Assembly: GCF_900100315.1 (NCBI RefSeq) | Contig: NZ_FNFF01000004.1 | Coordinates: forward strand, 248,001 to 312,000 | DNA from: Streptomyces indicus | GTDB lineage: Bacteria > Actinomycetota > Actinomycetes > Streptomycetales > Streptomycetaceae | Length of the DNA: 64,000 nucleotides | Direction of reading: 5' to 3' | Shown here: positions 35,848-45,037 of the stretch, piece by piece | How the letters are laid out: each line of letters starts with the position of its first letter | Position numbering within the stretch: position 1 is the stretch's first letter | Notes under the pieces: model-generated | What the model saw: the letters and a program-made list of their open reading frames with translations, nothing else | What the model was told of the DNA's origin: nothing | Databases searched by the model: none | Program-made: the position numbers and the translations under genes

Positions 35848-37092
35848 ATGAGCCACTCACCGCGTATGCGCACCGTATTGAGCTGCACCCTGCTGGTGTC
35901 CGCGCTGGCCGCGAGTGCCACGGCCTGCGGCTCGGACGGCCACCCGCTCTCGGCGAAGCCGTATGACGCGGCCGGCCAGATCGCCTTCAACGGGCCCGCG
36001 GGCTCCCAGAAGGCGGACCCGGACAAGCCCCTCGAGGTCACCGCGCAGGGCAAGGAGAGCCGGATCACCGACGTCACCGCCACGGACTCGCTGGGCCGTT
36101 ACGTGGCCGGCGAGCTCTCCGCCGACGGCAGCCGCTGGCACACCACCACGCCGCTGGCCGCGGGCGCGGCCTACACGGTCAAGGTGAGCACCGAGGACGA
36201 GGAGGGCTCGCCCGGACGCAAGGTCCTCACCTTCGAGACCCGTGAGGCGGCCAGGAAGGGGCGCCTGGACGTCACGTTCGGGCCGGGGGAGGGCCAGTAC
36301 GGCGTCGGCATCCCGATCACCGCCAAGCTGTCCAAGCCCGTCACGGACAAGAAGCAGCGCGCCATCATCGAGCGCTCCCTGGAGGTCCGTTCGGAGCCCG
36401 CCACCGAGGGCAGCTGGCACTGGTTCGAGGACGACAAGCTGCACTACCGCCCGAAGGAGTACTGGCCCGCCCACGCGAAGATCTCGGTCTCCTCGCACCT
36501 GGAGGGCGTGAAGATCTCCGACAAGCTGCGCGGCGGCGAGGGCAAGCCCATGAAGATCACCACGGGCAGCAAGGTCGAGGCCGTGGTGGACGCCGGGGCG
36601 CACTACATGACCGTCTACCGCAACGGCGAAGAGGTCAACTCCATCCCGGTGACCACCGGGAAGCCCGGCTGGGAGACGCGCAACGGCACGAAGATCGTGC
36701 TCGACAAGGAGTACGTGGTCCGTATGACCAGCAGCGCCATCGGCGCCGCCGAGTTCTACGACAAGCAGGTCTACTACGCGACCCGCCTCACGGACACCGG
36801 TGAGTACGTGCACGCCGCACCCTGGTCGGCCGGCTCCCACGGCTACGCCAACGTCAGCCACGGATGTGTGGGAATGAGCACAGGCAACGCCGCCTGGTTC
36901 TACGGCATGGTGCAGCCCGGCGACATCGTGCGCACCATCAACAGCTACGGCGAGGACATGCCCTCGTACGGCAACGGCCTCGGCGACTGGAACATGGACT
37001 GGCAGGACTGGCGCGAGGGCAGCGTGGTCAACGCCGGTCTGCGCGAGGGCCAGACGCCGCACGACCAGGCCCGGCTTCGCCCCGAGGTGTGA
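35848..37092 (+). CDS. L,D-transpeptidase lipoprotein with Ig-like domains
   Basis: 414 aa from ATG 35848. The signal peptide ends at a weak lipobox around Cys27 (ATAC). Two Ig-like regions (about 45-270) precede the YkuD catalytic domain, whose active-site motif is HGYANVSHGCVGM with the catalytic Cys. These enzymes make 3-3 cross-links in peptidoglycan. It lies between the ctaCDF and ctaE-qcrCAB units; functional linkage to respiration is not evident. Confidence 0.92.
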   Translation: MSHSPRMRTVLSCTLLVSALAASATACGSDGHPLSAKPYDAAGQIAFNGPAGSQKADPDKPLEVTAQGKESRITDVTATDSLGRYVAGELSADGSRWHTTTPLAAGAAYTVKVSTEDEEGSPGRKVLTFETREAARKGRLDVTFGPGEGQYGVGIPITAKLSKPVTDKKQRAIIERSLEVRSEPATEGSWHWFEDDKLHYRPKEYWPAHAKISVSSHLEGVKISDKLRGGEGKPMKITTGSKVEAVVDAGAHYMTVYRNGEEVNSIPVTTGKPGWETRNGTKIVLDKEYVVRMTSSAIGAAEFYDKQVYYATRLTDTGEYVHAAPWSAGSHGYANVSHGCVGMSTGNAAWFYGMVQPGDIVRTINSYGEDMPSYGNGLGDWNMDWQDWREGSVVNAGLREGQTPHDQARLRPEV

Positions 37093-37186
37093 GGCCCGCA
37101 GGGTCGCGGTGTGACCCGGACGTGTGACACGGCTTGAGCCCGTACGGAGGTCCGTACGGGCTCAAGTGCGTTCCGCGGAAGGGGGA

Positions 37187-37588
37187 TCAGGCGCCGATGG
37201 CCAGGCGCGTGCGCAGCAGGGCGGCCAGTGCGGAGGCGAACTCCACCGGCTCGACCGGAAGCGTCACCGCGGCCTCCGCACGGCTCCACGTGGCCAGCCA
37301 GGCGTCCTGCGGACGGCCCATCAGGAGCAGCACGGGAGGGGACTGGAAGATCTCGTCCTTGAGCTGCCGGCACAGGCCCATGCCGCCCATCGGCACGGCC
37401 TCGCCGTCCAGGACGCAGACGTCGATGCCGCCCCGGTCCAGCTCCTTGAGGACGGCGGCGGGAGTGGCGCACTCGATGAACTCGACCTGGGGAACGTCCG
37501 CGGCCGGCCTGCGACCGGTCGCCAGCCTCACCTGCTCGCGGGTGTTGGCGTCGTCGCTGTAGACCAGGACCGTGGCGGTCGGCTGCAT
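37187..37588 (-). CDS. Degenerate stand-alone receiver (response-regulator-like) protein
   Basis: 133 aa. The fold pattern matches a REC domain: acidic pair Asp12/Asp13, possible phospho-Asp61 (VCVLDGEAVP) and hydrophobic beta strands in order. The conserved Lys before Pro near the end is replaced by Leu (TLPVEP), and no output domain is present. It may act as a phosphorylation-independent protein-interaction module. It sits alone on the minus strand between respiratory operons. Confidence 0.75.
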   Translation of the reverse strand: MQPTATVLVYSDDANTREQVRLATGRRPAADVPQVEFIECATPAAVLKELDRGGIDVCVLDGEAVPMGGMGLCRQLKDEIFQSPPVLLLMGRPQDAWLATWSRAEAAVTLPVEPVEFASALAALLRTRLAIGA

Positions 37589-37797
37589 GGTTCCTCCGTG
37601 ACTGCGCTGTCTTCGGGGCTTGCTGGGTCTTCACGGTGCGGCGGCGCAAGGCCGCGAAGCCGTGCGCCGTTGGCCGGATGCTACTCCGTCGGACACCCCG
37701 TCAACACCGGTATGCAGAGGCCTTCGATGGGCCATACGGGCAGGACATCGGGCGCGAACACTCCGAACGGCACCCCCCGGAGTGAGTGCCAGATAAG

Positions 37798-37818
37798 CGA
37801 CCGACATAATGTCGGTCG
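37798..37818. promoter_or_regulatory. Perfect palindrome over the ctaE start codon
   Basis: Arms CGACCGACAT (37798-37807) and ATGTCGGTCG (37809-37818) are exact complements around a single A. The right arm begins with the annotated ctaE ATG. The site could be an operator, or an RNA hairpin sequestering the start; alternatively the true start may be GTG 37818. Confidence 0.7.
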
Positions 37819-38429
37819 TGGCGACAGCAACGACAGTAGAAACCGGGCACGCGCACCCGTCGGTCAATCGGCCGAACCTCACCAGCGTCGGAACCATCAT
37901 CTGGCTGAGTTCCGAGCTGATGTTCTTCGCGGCCCTCTTCGCGATGTACTTCACCCTGCGTTCGGTGACGGGTGCCGAGCACTGGAAGGAAATGGCCTCG
38001 GCCCTGAACTTCCCCTTCTCGGCGACGAACACCACGATCCTGGTGCTCTCCTCGCTGACCTGCCAGCTCGGCGTCTTCGCCGCCGAGCGCGGGGATGTGA
38101 AGAAGCTCCGGATGTGGTTCATCGTGACCTTCATCATGGGCGCGGTCTTCATCGGCGGTCAGGTCTTCGAGTACACGGAGCTGGTCAAGCACGAGGGCCT
38201 CTCGCTCTCGTCCGACCCGTACGGCTCGGTGTTCTACCTGACCACCGGCTTCCACGGCCTGCACGTGACGGGCGGCCTCATCGCCTTCCTCCTCGTCCTC
38301 GGCCGTACGTACGCGGCCCGCAGGTTCACTCACGAGCAGGCGACCGCAGCCATCGTCGTGTCCTACTACTGGCACTTCGTCGATGTCGTGTGGATCGGCC
38401 TCTTCGCCACGATCTACATGATCAAGTAG
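37809..38429 (+). CDS. ctaE: Cytochrome c oxidase subunit III
   Basis: 206 aa, five-helix form typical of actinobacteria. Motifs are [24 protein letters not shown] and [12 protein letters not shown]. It stabilises the catalytic subunit and is encoded with the bc1 genes rather than with ctaCD, as in mycobacteria. ATG 37809 lies within a perfect palindrome; GTG 37818, three codons later, is an alternative start. Its TAG is followed by a short direct duplication. Confidence 0.95.
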   Translation: MSVVATATTVETGHAHPSVNRPNLTSVGTIIWLSSELMFFAALFAMYFTLRSVTGAEHWKEMASALNFPFSATNTTILVLSSLTCQLGVFAAERGDVKKLRMWFIVTFIMGAVFIGGQVFEYTELVKHEGLSLSSDPYGSVFYLTTGFHGLHVTGGLIAFLLVLGRTYAARRFTHEQATAAIVVSYYWHFVDVVWIGLFATIYMIK

Positions 38430-38460
38430 CCGGGCCGAGAAACCCGAAGCCGGGCCGAGA
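38428..38460 (+). repeat. 13-bp direct duplication abutting the ctaE stop
   Basis: AGCCGGGCCGAGA at 38428-38440, beginning within the TAG, recurs at 38448-38460 (period 20). Each copy is followed by a similar CCCGAA. Confidence 0.8.
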
Positions 38461-38512
38461 CCCGAACCTTTCCGAAGCATCGACGCAGAAGATCCTGACA
38501 CCGGGGTAATCC

Positions 38513-39322
38513 GTGAAAAAGCTCTCCGCACGACGACGCCATCCGCTGGCGGCGCTCGTCGTCCTAATCCTCGCGCTGGCGGCCACCGGGGGGCTGTACG
38601 CCGCGTTCGCGCCGGCGGACAAGGCGCAGGCCGATGAAACCCAGCAGTCCCTCGCGATCGAGGAGGGCAAGAAGCTCTACTCGGTCGGCTGCGCCAGCTG
38701 CCACGGCACCGGGGGTCAGGGAACCTCTGACGGCCCGTCGCTCGTGGGCGTCGGCTCCGCCGCGGTGGACTTCCAGGTGGGCACCGGCCGTATGCCGGCC
38801 CAGCAGCCCGGCGCCCAGGTGCCGCGGAAGAAGAACATCTACACGCAGGCCCAGATCGACCAGCTGGCCGCGTACATCGCCTCCCTCGGCGCCGGTCCGG
38901 TCACCCCGACCGAGAAGCAGTACAGCCCTGAGGGTGCGGACATCGCCAAGGGTGGCGAGCTGTTCCGCACCAACTGCGCGCAGTGCCACAACTTCACCGG
39001 TGAGGGCGGCGCCCTGACGAAGGGCAAGTTCGCGCCGACGCTCGAGGGCGTCAGCCCCAAGCACATCTACGAGGCCATGCAGACCGGCCCGCAGAACATG
39101 CCCTCCTTCCCCGACACGACGATGCCGGAGAAGCAGAAGAAGGACATCATCGCGTACCTTGACGCGGTCAACGGTGAGAAGACGGAGAGCCCCGGCGGTC
39201 TCAAGCTGGGCGGGCTCGGCCCGGTCAGCGAGGGCCTGTTCGCCTGGATCTTCGGTCTCGGCGCCCTGATCGCCGTCGCGGTGTGGGTCGCCGCGCGGAC
39301 CGCAAAGGCCAAGAAGTCATGA
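38513..39322 (+). CDS. qcrC: Dihaem cytochrome c subunit of the bc1 complex
   Basis: 269 aa from GTG 38513. An N-terminal membrane anchor is followed by two class I cytochrome c domains with haem sites CASCH and CAQCH, then a C-terminal transmembrane helix. In actinobacteria this protein replaces soluble cytochrome c and passes electrons directly to the aa3 oxidase. Its stop overlaps the qcrA ATG. Confidence 0.96.
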   Translation: MKKLSARRRHPLAALVVLILALAATGGLYAAFAPADKAQADETQQSLAIEEGKKLYSVGCASCHGTGGQGTSDGPSLVGVGSAAVDFQVGTGRMPAQQPGAQVPRKKNIYTQAQIDQLAAYIASLGAGPVTPTEKQYSPEGADIAKGGELFRTNCAQCHNFTGEGGALTKGKFAPTLEGVSPKHIYEAMQTGPQNMPSFPDTTMPEKQKKDIIAYLDAVNGEKTESPGGLKLGGLGPVSEGLFAWIFGLGALIAVAVWVAARTAKAKKS

Positions 39323-40371
39323 GCAGCCAAGACATTCCAGAAGAGAACCTGCCGGTAGCGCAGGCCGAAGGCGCCGACCTGGACAAGCACGGGGACAACC
39401 CGTTCGCCGACCCGGGACTGCCGCCTCACGAGCACCGCATCCAGGACATCGACGAGCGGGCCGCCAAGCGGTCCGAGCGTACGGTCGCGTTCCTGTTCAC
39501 CCTGTCGATGCTCGCCACGATCGGCTTCATCGCCTCGTACGTGGCGCTGCCGGTCGACAAGAGCGTCTACATCTGGCCGCTCGGGCACATCAGCGCGCTG
39601 AACTTCGCCCTGGGCACCACCCTCGGTGTCGCGCTGTTCTGCATCGGCGCGGGCGCGGTCCACTGGGCCCGCACCCTGATGTCCGACGAGGAGATCGCCG
39701 ACGAGCGCCACCCGATCGAGGCCTCGCCCGAGGTCAAGGCGAAGGTGCTCGCGGACTTCAAGCAGGGCGCCAAGGAGTCGGCCATCGGCCGGCGCAAGCT
39801 CATCCGCAACACCATGTTCGGTGCGCTCACCCTGGTGCCGCTGTCCGGCGTCGTCCTGCTGCGCGACCTCGGTCCGCTGCCGGAGGACAAGCTGCGGCAC
39901 ACGCTCTGGGCCAAGGGCAAGCTCCTTGTCAACCAGAACACCAACGAGCCGCTGCGTCCCGAGGACGTGGCAGTCGGTTCGCTGACCTTCGCCAAGCCCG
40001 AAGGGCTCGAAGAGCACGACCACGACTTCCAGACCCAGATCGCCAAGGCTGCCCTGATGATCGTCCGCATCGCGCCGGAGGACATCAAGGACAAGCAGGA
40101 GCTCGAGTGGTCGCACGAAGGCATCGTGGCGTACTCGAAGATCTGCACCCACGTCGGTTGCCCGATCTCCCTGTACGAGCAGCAGACGCACCACGTGCTC
40201 TGCCCGTGCCACCAGTCCACCTTCGACCTCACCGACGGTGCCCGAGTGATCTTCGGCCCCGCCGGCCACGCCCTGCCGCAGCTGCGCATCGGCGTGAACG
40301 AGGAGGGTTACCTCGAGGCGCTCGGCGACTTCGAGGAGCCTGTCGGTCCTGCCTTCTGGGAGCGCGGATGA
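39319..40371 (+). CDS. qcrA: Rieske iron-sulfur subunit of the bc1 complex
   Basis: 350 aa, the long actinobacterial form with three N-terminal helices (about 55-75, 88-110 and 160-180). The 2Fe-2S site is CTHVGC...CPCHQS, with two Cys and two His. ATG 39319 overlaps the qcrC stop, and its stop overlaps the qcrB ATG (both ATGA). Confidence 0.96.
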   Translation: MSSQDIPEENLPVAQAEGADLDKHGDNPFADPGLPPHEHRIQDIDERAAKRSERTVAFLFTLSMLATIGFIASYVALPVDKSVYIWPLGHISALNFALGTTLGVALFCIGAGAVHWARTLMSDEEIADERHPIEASPEVKAKVLADFKQGAKESAIGRRKLIRNTMFGALTLVPLSGVVLLRDLGPLPEDKLRHTLWAKGKLLVNQNTNEPLRPEDVAVGSLTFAKPEGLEEHDHDFQTQIAKAALMIVRIAPEDIKDKQELEWSHEGIVAYSKICTHVGCPISLYEQQTHHVLCPCHQSTFDLTDGARVIFGPAGHALPQLRIGVNEEGYLEALGDFEEPVGPAFWERG

Positions 40372-42002
40372 GCACCACAACTGCTTCTACGGACAGCAAG
40401 CGCAAAGCCCCCGCGGGCGAGCGCGTTGCCGACTGGGCCGACGGCCGTCTCGGGATCTACTCCCTGGCCAAGGCCAACATGCGGAAGATCTTCCCGGACC
40501 ACTGGTCCTTCATGCTCGGTGAGATCTGCCTCTACAGCTTCATCATCATCATCCTCACGGGTGTGTACCTGACGCTGTTCTTCCACCCGTCGATGAACGA
40601 GGTGGAGTACCACGGCAGCTACGTCCCGCTCCAGGGACAGCTGATGAGTGAGGCGTTCAACTCCACCATGCACATCTCCTTCGATGTGCGCGGTGGTCTG
40701 CTGATCCGCCAGATCCACCACTGGGCGGCGCTGATCTTCGTCGCGGCGATGCTCGTGCACATGATGCGCGTGTTCTTCACCGGCGCGTTCCGCAAGCCGC
40801 GCGAGGTCAACTGGCTGTTCGGCTTCCTGCTGCTCGTCCTCGGCATGTTCACCGGCTTCACCGGTTACTCGCTGCCGGACGACCTGCTCTCCGGTACCGG
40901 TGTCCGCTTCATGCAGGGCGCGGTGCTCTCGGTGCCGGTCGTCGGTACGTACCTGTCGATGTTCCTCTTCGGCGGAGAGTTCCCCGGCGGCGACTTCGTG
41001 GCCCGGTTCTACTCGGTGCACATCCTGCTGCTGCCGGGCATCATGCTCGGCCTCGTGGTGGCGCACCTGATCCTGGTCTTCTACCACAAGCACACCCAGT
41101 TCGCGGGCCCCGGCAAGACCAACAAGAACGTGGTCGGCATGCCGCTGCTCCCGGTGTACATGGCCAAGGCCGGCGGCTTCTTCTTCCTGGTCTTCGGTGT
41201 CATCGCGGTGGTCTCGGCGATCGCCACGATCAACCCGATCTGGTCGATCGGCCCGTACCGTCCGGACCAGGTGTCCACGGGCGCCCAGCCCGACTGGTAC
41301 ATGGGCTTCTCCGAAGGCCTGATCCGTGTCATGCCGGGCTGGGAGATCAACCTCTGGGGTCACACGCTGGTCCTCGGTGTGTTCATCCCGCTGATCATCT
41401 TCCCGCTGGTCCTCGTCACGATCGCGGTCTGGCCGTTCATCGAGTCCTGGGTCACCGGCGACAAGCGCGAGCACCACATCCTGGACCGCCCGCGCAACGC
41501 GCCGACCCGTACGGCCTTCGGTGTGGCCTGGCTGACCTGGTACTTCGTCCTGCTGATCGGTGGTGGAAACGACCTCTGGGCCACCCACTTCCACCTTTCG
41601 ATCAACGCGATCACCTGGTTCGTCCGCATCGCGTTCTTCGTCGCCCCGGTGCTCGCCTTCATCATCACCAAGCGGATCTGCCTCGGCCTGCAGCGCCGGG
41701 ACAAGGACAAGGTGCTGCACGGACGCGAGTCCGGCATCATCAAGCGTCTGCCGCACGGTGAGTTCATCGAGGTGCACGAGCCGCTCAGCCAGGAGCAGCT
41801 GCACACCCTCACGGCGCACGAGCAGCACAAGCCGCTCGAGCTGGGCCCGACGGTCGACGAGAACGGTGTCGAGCGCAAGGTCAAGGGTTCGCAGAAGCTG
41901 AAGGCCAAGCTCTCGCAGGGCATGTACGGGGAGGACAACCAGATCCCCAAGCCCACGGTCGAGGAGTACAAGGAGATCACGAGCGGCCACGGCCACCACT
42001 GA
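40368..42002 (+). CDS. qcrB: Cytochrome b subunit of the bc1 complex
   Basis: 544 aa. It has eight or more membrane helices, with haem-ligand histidines including HHWAALIF and SVHILLLPG regions, and the Qo-site loop near PDWYMGF. The hydrophilic C-terminal extension (about 430-544) is characteristic of actinobacterial QcrB. A terminator follows. Confidence 0.96.
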   Translation: MSTTTASTDSKRKAPAGERVADWADGRLGIYSLAKANMRKIFPDHWSFMLGEICLYSFIIIILTGVYLTLFFHPSMNEVEYHGSYVPLQGQLMSEAFNSTMHISFDVRGGLLIRQIHHWAALIFVAAMLVHMMRVFFTGAFRKPREVNWLFGFLLLVLGMFTGFTGYSLPDDLLSGTGVRFMQGAVLSVPVVGTYLSMFLFGGEFPGGDFVARFYSVHILLLPGIMLGLVVAHLILVFYHKHTQFAGPGKTNKNVVGMPLLPVYMAKAGGFFFLVFGVIAVVSAIATINPIWSIGPYRPDQVSTGAQPDWYMGFSEGLIRVMPGWEINLWGHTLVLGVFIPLIIFPLVLVTIAVWPFIESWVTGDKREHHILDRPRNAPTRTAFGVAWLTWYFVLLIGGGNDLWATHFHLSINAITWFVRIAFFVAPVLAFIITKRICLGLQRRDKDKVLHGRESGIIKRLPHGEFIEVHEPLSQEQLHTLTAHEQHKPLELGPTVDENGVERKVKGSQKLKAKLSQGMYGEDNQIPKPTVEEYKEITSGHGHH

Positions 42003-42029
42003 TCGCCTGACCGACTAGTTCGCCACGGC

Positions 42030-42063
42030 AAGAGCCCCGTCCAGTCGTTGGACGGGGCTCTTT
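42030..42063 (+). terminator. Terminator of ctaE-qcrCAB
   Basis: A 14-bp stem, AAGAGCCCCGTCCA with its complement (42049-42062), has a five-base loop and a short T tract. Confidence 0.9.
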
Positions 42064-42123
42064 GCCGTCCGCGGGCGCGGATAGGCTGGGCCTGTCCATT
42101 TCGGTATGACACCAGGAGCGACC

Positions 42124-43188
42124 ATGAGCGCTGTGACCCCCGCTGGAGGCGACACCACGGCGGTCCGTTCCTGGCCCGCCGTACTGAACGGACTGCTCGA
42201 CGGGCGCGACCAGAGCGCGGACGACACGTTCTGGGCGATGGACCGGATCATGCGCGGGGAGGCGACGGACGCGCAGATCGCCGGGTTCGTGGTGGCGCTG
42301 CGGGCCAAGGGCGAGACGGTGGACGAGATCACCGGTCTCGTACGGGCCATGTACAGCCACGCCAACACCATCGAGGTGTCCGGGCCGACCGTGGACATCG
42401 TGGGCACCGGCGGTGACGGGGCCAAGACCGTCAACATCTCGACCATGTCCTCGATCGTCGTGGCCGGGACCGGGGCCAAGGTCGTCAAGCACGGCAACCG
42501 GGCCGCGTCCTCCGCCTCCGGGTCCTCCGACGTGCTCGAGAAGCTCGGCGTGAACCTGGAACTGACCCCGCAGCGCGTCGCCGAGGTGGCCGAGGAGGCC
42601 GGGATCACCTTCTGCTTCGCCGTGAAGTTCCACCCGGCGCTGCGGCACGCGGGCGCGGCCCGCGGGCAGTTGGGGATCCGCACGATCTTCAACGTGCTCG
42701 GACCGCTGACCAACCCGGCGCGTGTGAAGGCGCAGGCCGTCGGGGTGGCGGATCCGCGGATGGCGCCGATCGTCGCCGGGGTGTTCGCCGAGCGCGGGAA
42801 CTCCTCGCTGGTGTTCCGCGGCGACGACGGCCTGGACGAGCTCACCACCACCGCGACCTCGCGGGTGTGGATCGTGCGCGACGGCACCGTACGCGAGGAG
42901 CGCTTCGACCCGCGCGATGTCGGCCTCGACCTCGTGCCCGTGGAGGCGCTGCGCGGCGCGGACGCCTCGTTCAACGCCGAGGTCGCGCGCCGGCTGTTCG
43001 CCGGGGAGACCGGGCCCGTACGGGATGCCGTGCTGCTCAACTCGGCGGCGGCGCTCGTCGCGTTGGAGCCGACGGACGCGCCGCTCGCCGAGCAGATCCG
43101 CGCCGGGATGGACAAGGCCGCCGAGGCCGTCGACTCCGGGGCCGCGCAGCGCACCCTGGAGCGCTGGATCATGGCGAGCAACGCCTGA
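42124..43188 (+). CDS. trpD: Anthranilate phosphoribosyltransferase
   Basis: 354 aa. The PRPP-binding [14 protein letters not shown] and [18 protein letters not shown] motifs are intact, as is [14 protein letters not shown]. It transfers phosphoribosyl to anthranilate in tryptophan synthesis. ATG 42124 is preferred, with AGGAG close upstream; ATG 42106 lacks one. It is separate from other trp genes but follows the cta/qcr genes, as in mycobacteria. Confidence 0.96.
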   Translation: MSAVTPAGGDTTAVRSWPAVLNGLLDGRDQSADDTFWAMDRIMRGEATDAQIAGFVVALRAKGETVDEITGLVRAMYSHANTIEVSGPTVDIVGTGGDGAKTVNISTMSSIVVAGTGAKVVKHGNRAASSASGSSDVLEKLGVNLELTPQRVAEVAEEAGITFCFAVKFHPALRHAGAARGQLGIRTIFNVLGPLTNPARVKAQAVGVADPRMAPIVAGVFAERGNSSLVFRGDDGLDELTTTATSRVWIVRDGTVREERFDPRDVGLDLVPVEALRGADASFNAEVARRLFAGETGPVRDAVLLNSAAALVALEPTDAPLAEQIRAGMDKAAEAVDSGAAQRTLERWIMASNA

Positions 43189-43233
43189 GAGCGGGGCGCT
43201 CCGGCGCCCGGCAGGTGTGAAGGTGTGACGCAG

Positions 43234-43260
43234 GGCGCAGTCCGGGATACGGACTGCGCC
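43234..43260 (+). terminator. Terminator after trpD
   Basis: A perfect 11-bp stem, GGCGCAGTCCG with CGGACTGCGCC, encloses GGATA, followed by TT. Confidence 0.8.
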
Positions 43261-43296
43261 TTGCGCGTGGAAGATCTTCTGGCAAGATGCTGCACA

Positions 43297-43415
43297 GGTC
43301 ATGAGTGACAGCGACTACGGCCCCGGCCCGCTGTCCGGCAACCCTCCGTCCGTGGCGGGGTGCCCCGGGTGAAGACCAGGCCGCAGACAACAAGGTCTGT
43401 GGCAAGCGCGGACCC
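43297..43415 (+). ncRNA. SAM-IV riboswitch
   Basis: The segment begins GGTCATGAGTGACAGCG, continues with GGCAACCCTCC, then GGGGTGCCCCGGGTGA and AGACCAGG, and ends GGCAAGCGCGGACC after a further hairpin. These blocks and their order match the actinobacterial SAM-IV class as I recall it: a SAM-I-like core with a rearranged 3' pseudoknot. It lies after the trpD terminator and 180 bp upstream of the SufS-like gene, which it should turn down when S-adenosylmethionine is abundant. Confidence 0.88.
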
Positions 43416-43594
43416 CTCGCGAACGACCAGGGGTCCTGGTTTTCGAGGGAGCAGTCTCGTGAGCAAGCGAATGCGATAGGGCGAATCCGCCCCACTTCCG
43501 CATACCTCTTTCCCCCTTCATCACGTGCGCCTCCGTGTGTTCCGTCCCGGAGCCTTCGCGCCGTGAATTCGCCTGCCTGTTACGGGAGTTCGTC

Positions 43595-45010
43595 ATGTCC
43601 GCGTACCTGAACACCGCCGCCGAAGCCTCTGCCGCCTCCGCCCTCGAAGCCTCCGCCGACGCCGACCCCGCCTGTTCCGAGCCGCTCGCGGTGCTCGGCC
43701 GCGACGTGCGCGTCCCGCTCGTCACCGGAGGCGAGGTCACCTACGCCGCGCTGGACTACGCGGCCAGCGCGCCCGCCCTCCAGCGCGTCTGGGACGACGT
43801 GGCCGCGTACGCCCCGTACTACGGCAGCGTGCACCGCGGGGCCGGCTACCTCTCGCAGCTGTCCACCGACCTGTTCGAGAACGCGCGGCGCACGGTCGAG
43901 GAGTTCCTCGACTGCCGCGACGGGGACCAGGTCGTGTTCACGCGCTCGACCACCGACTCGCTGAACCTGCTCGCCCAGGCGATTCCCGCCGACTGCCAGG
44001 TGTTCGTGTTCGAGACCGAGCACCACGCCTCGCTGCTGCCCTGGCGCGACGCCCGCGTCACCTACCTCAACGCTCCCCGTACGCCGCAGGAGGCCGTCCG
44101 GACCCTGGAGCACGCCCTCGCCGACCGCGACCCGTACGGTCCCGCGCTGGTCTGCGTCACCGGCGCGTCCAACGTGACCGGTGAGCTCTGGCCGGTGCGC
44201 GAGCTGGCGGCGGCCGCGCATGCGCACGGTGCGCGCATCGTGCTCGACGCGGCCCAGCTCGCGCCCCACCACCCCGTCTCCGTACGGGAGTTGGACGTGG
44301 ACTGGGTGGCCTTCTCCGGGCACAAGCTGTACGCGCCCTTCGGCTCCGGTGTGCTCGCCGGGCGGGCCGACTGGCTCCAGGAGGCCGAGCCGTACCTCGC
44401 GGGCGGCGGCGCCTCCAAGTCGGTGGCGCGGCGCACCGACGGCGGCGTGGACGTGGAGTGGCACACCACCGCGGCGCGGCACGAGGCCGGTTCGCCGAAC
44501 GTCATCGGCGCCTACTCGATCGCCTCCGCCTGCAAGGCCCTCACCGAGGCCGGGTTCGACTCGCTCGTGGCGCGCGAGCAGCAGCTCATCGCGCGCGTAC
44601 GTGCGGGTCTGGCCGAAGTGCCGGAGGTCAAGGTGCTCTCGCTCTTCGGCGACGACGCCCCGCGCGTGGGCGTCATCTCCTTCGTCGTCGAGGGCTGGAA
44701 CAGCTCGCACTTCGCCGCCGCGCTCTCCGCCGAGTACGGCATCGGCGTCCGCGACGGCCTGTTCTGCGCCCACCCGCTGGTGCGCACCCTGCTCGGCAGC
44801 GACCCGCAGGAGCAGGGCGAGTGCGGCGCCCCCGAGGCCGCGCCCGGCGAGAAGTCGCTGAACGCGATCAGGGTGAGCTTCGGCGCGGGCACGCCCGACG
44901 AGCACGTGGAGCGGTTCGTGGGCGCAGTGAAGGAGCTCGTCCGTGACGGTGCGCAGTGGAAGTACCGTACGGAGGACGGGCGTTGCGTGCCGGACACGTC
45001 GGCGGCCTGA
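43595..45010 (+). CDS. SufS/CsdA-like class V aminotransferase (probable cysteine desulfurase)
   Basis: 471 aa from ATG 43595, with GGGAG close upstream. The PLP lysine is Lys244 in SGHKLYAPFG. Cys391 in DGLFCAHPL corresponds in position to the catalytic Cys of SufS. The N-terminal ~45 residues are Ala-rich. Control by the upstream SAM-IV riboswitch ties it to sulfur or methionine metabolism. Whether it supplies sulfur or acts on another sulfur amino acid is inference. Confidence 0.85.
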   Translation: MSAYLNTAAEASAASALEASADADPACSEPLAVLGRDVRVPLVTGGEVTYAALDYAASAPALQRVWDDVAAYAPYYGSVHRGAGYLSQLSTDLFENARRTVEEFLDCRDGDQVVFTRSTTDSLNLLAQAIPADCQVFVFETEHHASLLPWRDARVTYLNAPRTPQEAVRTLEHALADRDPYGPALVCVTGASNVTGELWPVRELAAAAHAHGARIVLDAAQLAPHHPVSVRELDVDWVAFSGHKLYAPFGSGVLAGRADWLQEAEPYLAGGGASKSVARRTDGGVDVEWHTTAARHEAGSPNVIGAYSIASACKALTEAGFDSLVAREQQLIARVRAGLAEVPEVKVLSLFGDDAPRVGVISFVVEGWNSSHFAAALSAEYGIGVRDGLFCAHPLVRTLLGSDPQEQGECGAPEAAPGEKSLNAIRVSFGAGTPDEHVERFVGAVKELVRDGAQWKYRTEDGRCVPDTSAA

Positions 45011-45037
45011 GGCGGGGAGCGCGCAGCCAGGCGGGCG

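Noticed and set aside
37124-38509. Alternative long plus-strand frame across the receiver gene and ctaE
   Set aside because: It is out of frame with ctaE, whose helices and motifs are intact, and antisense to the receiver gene.
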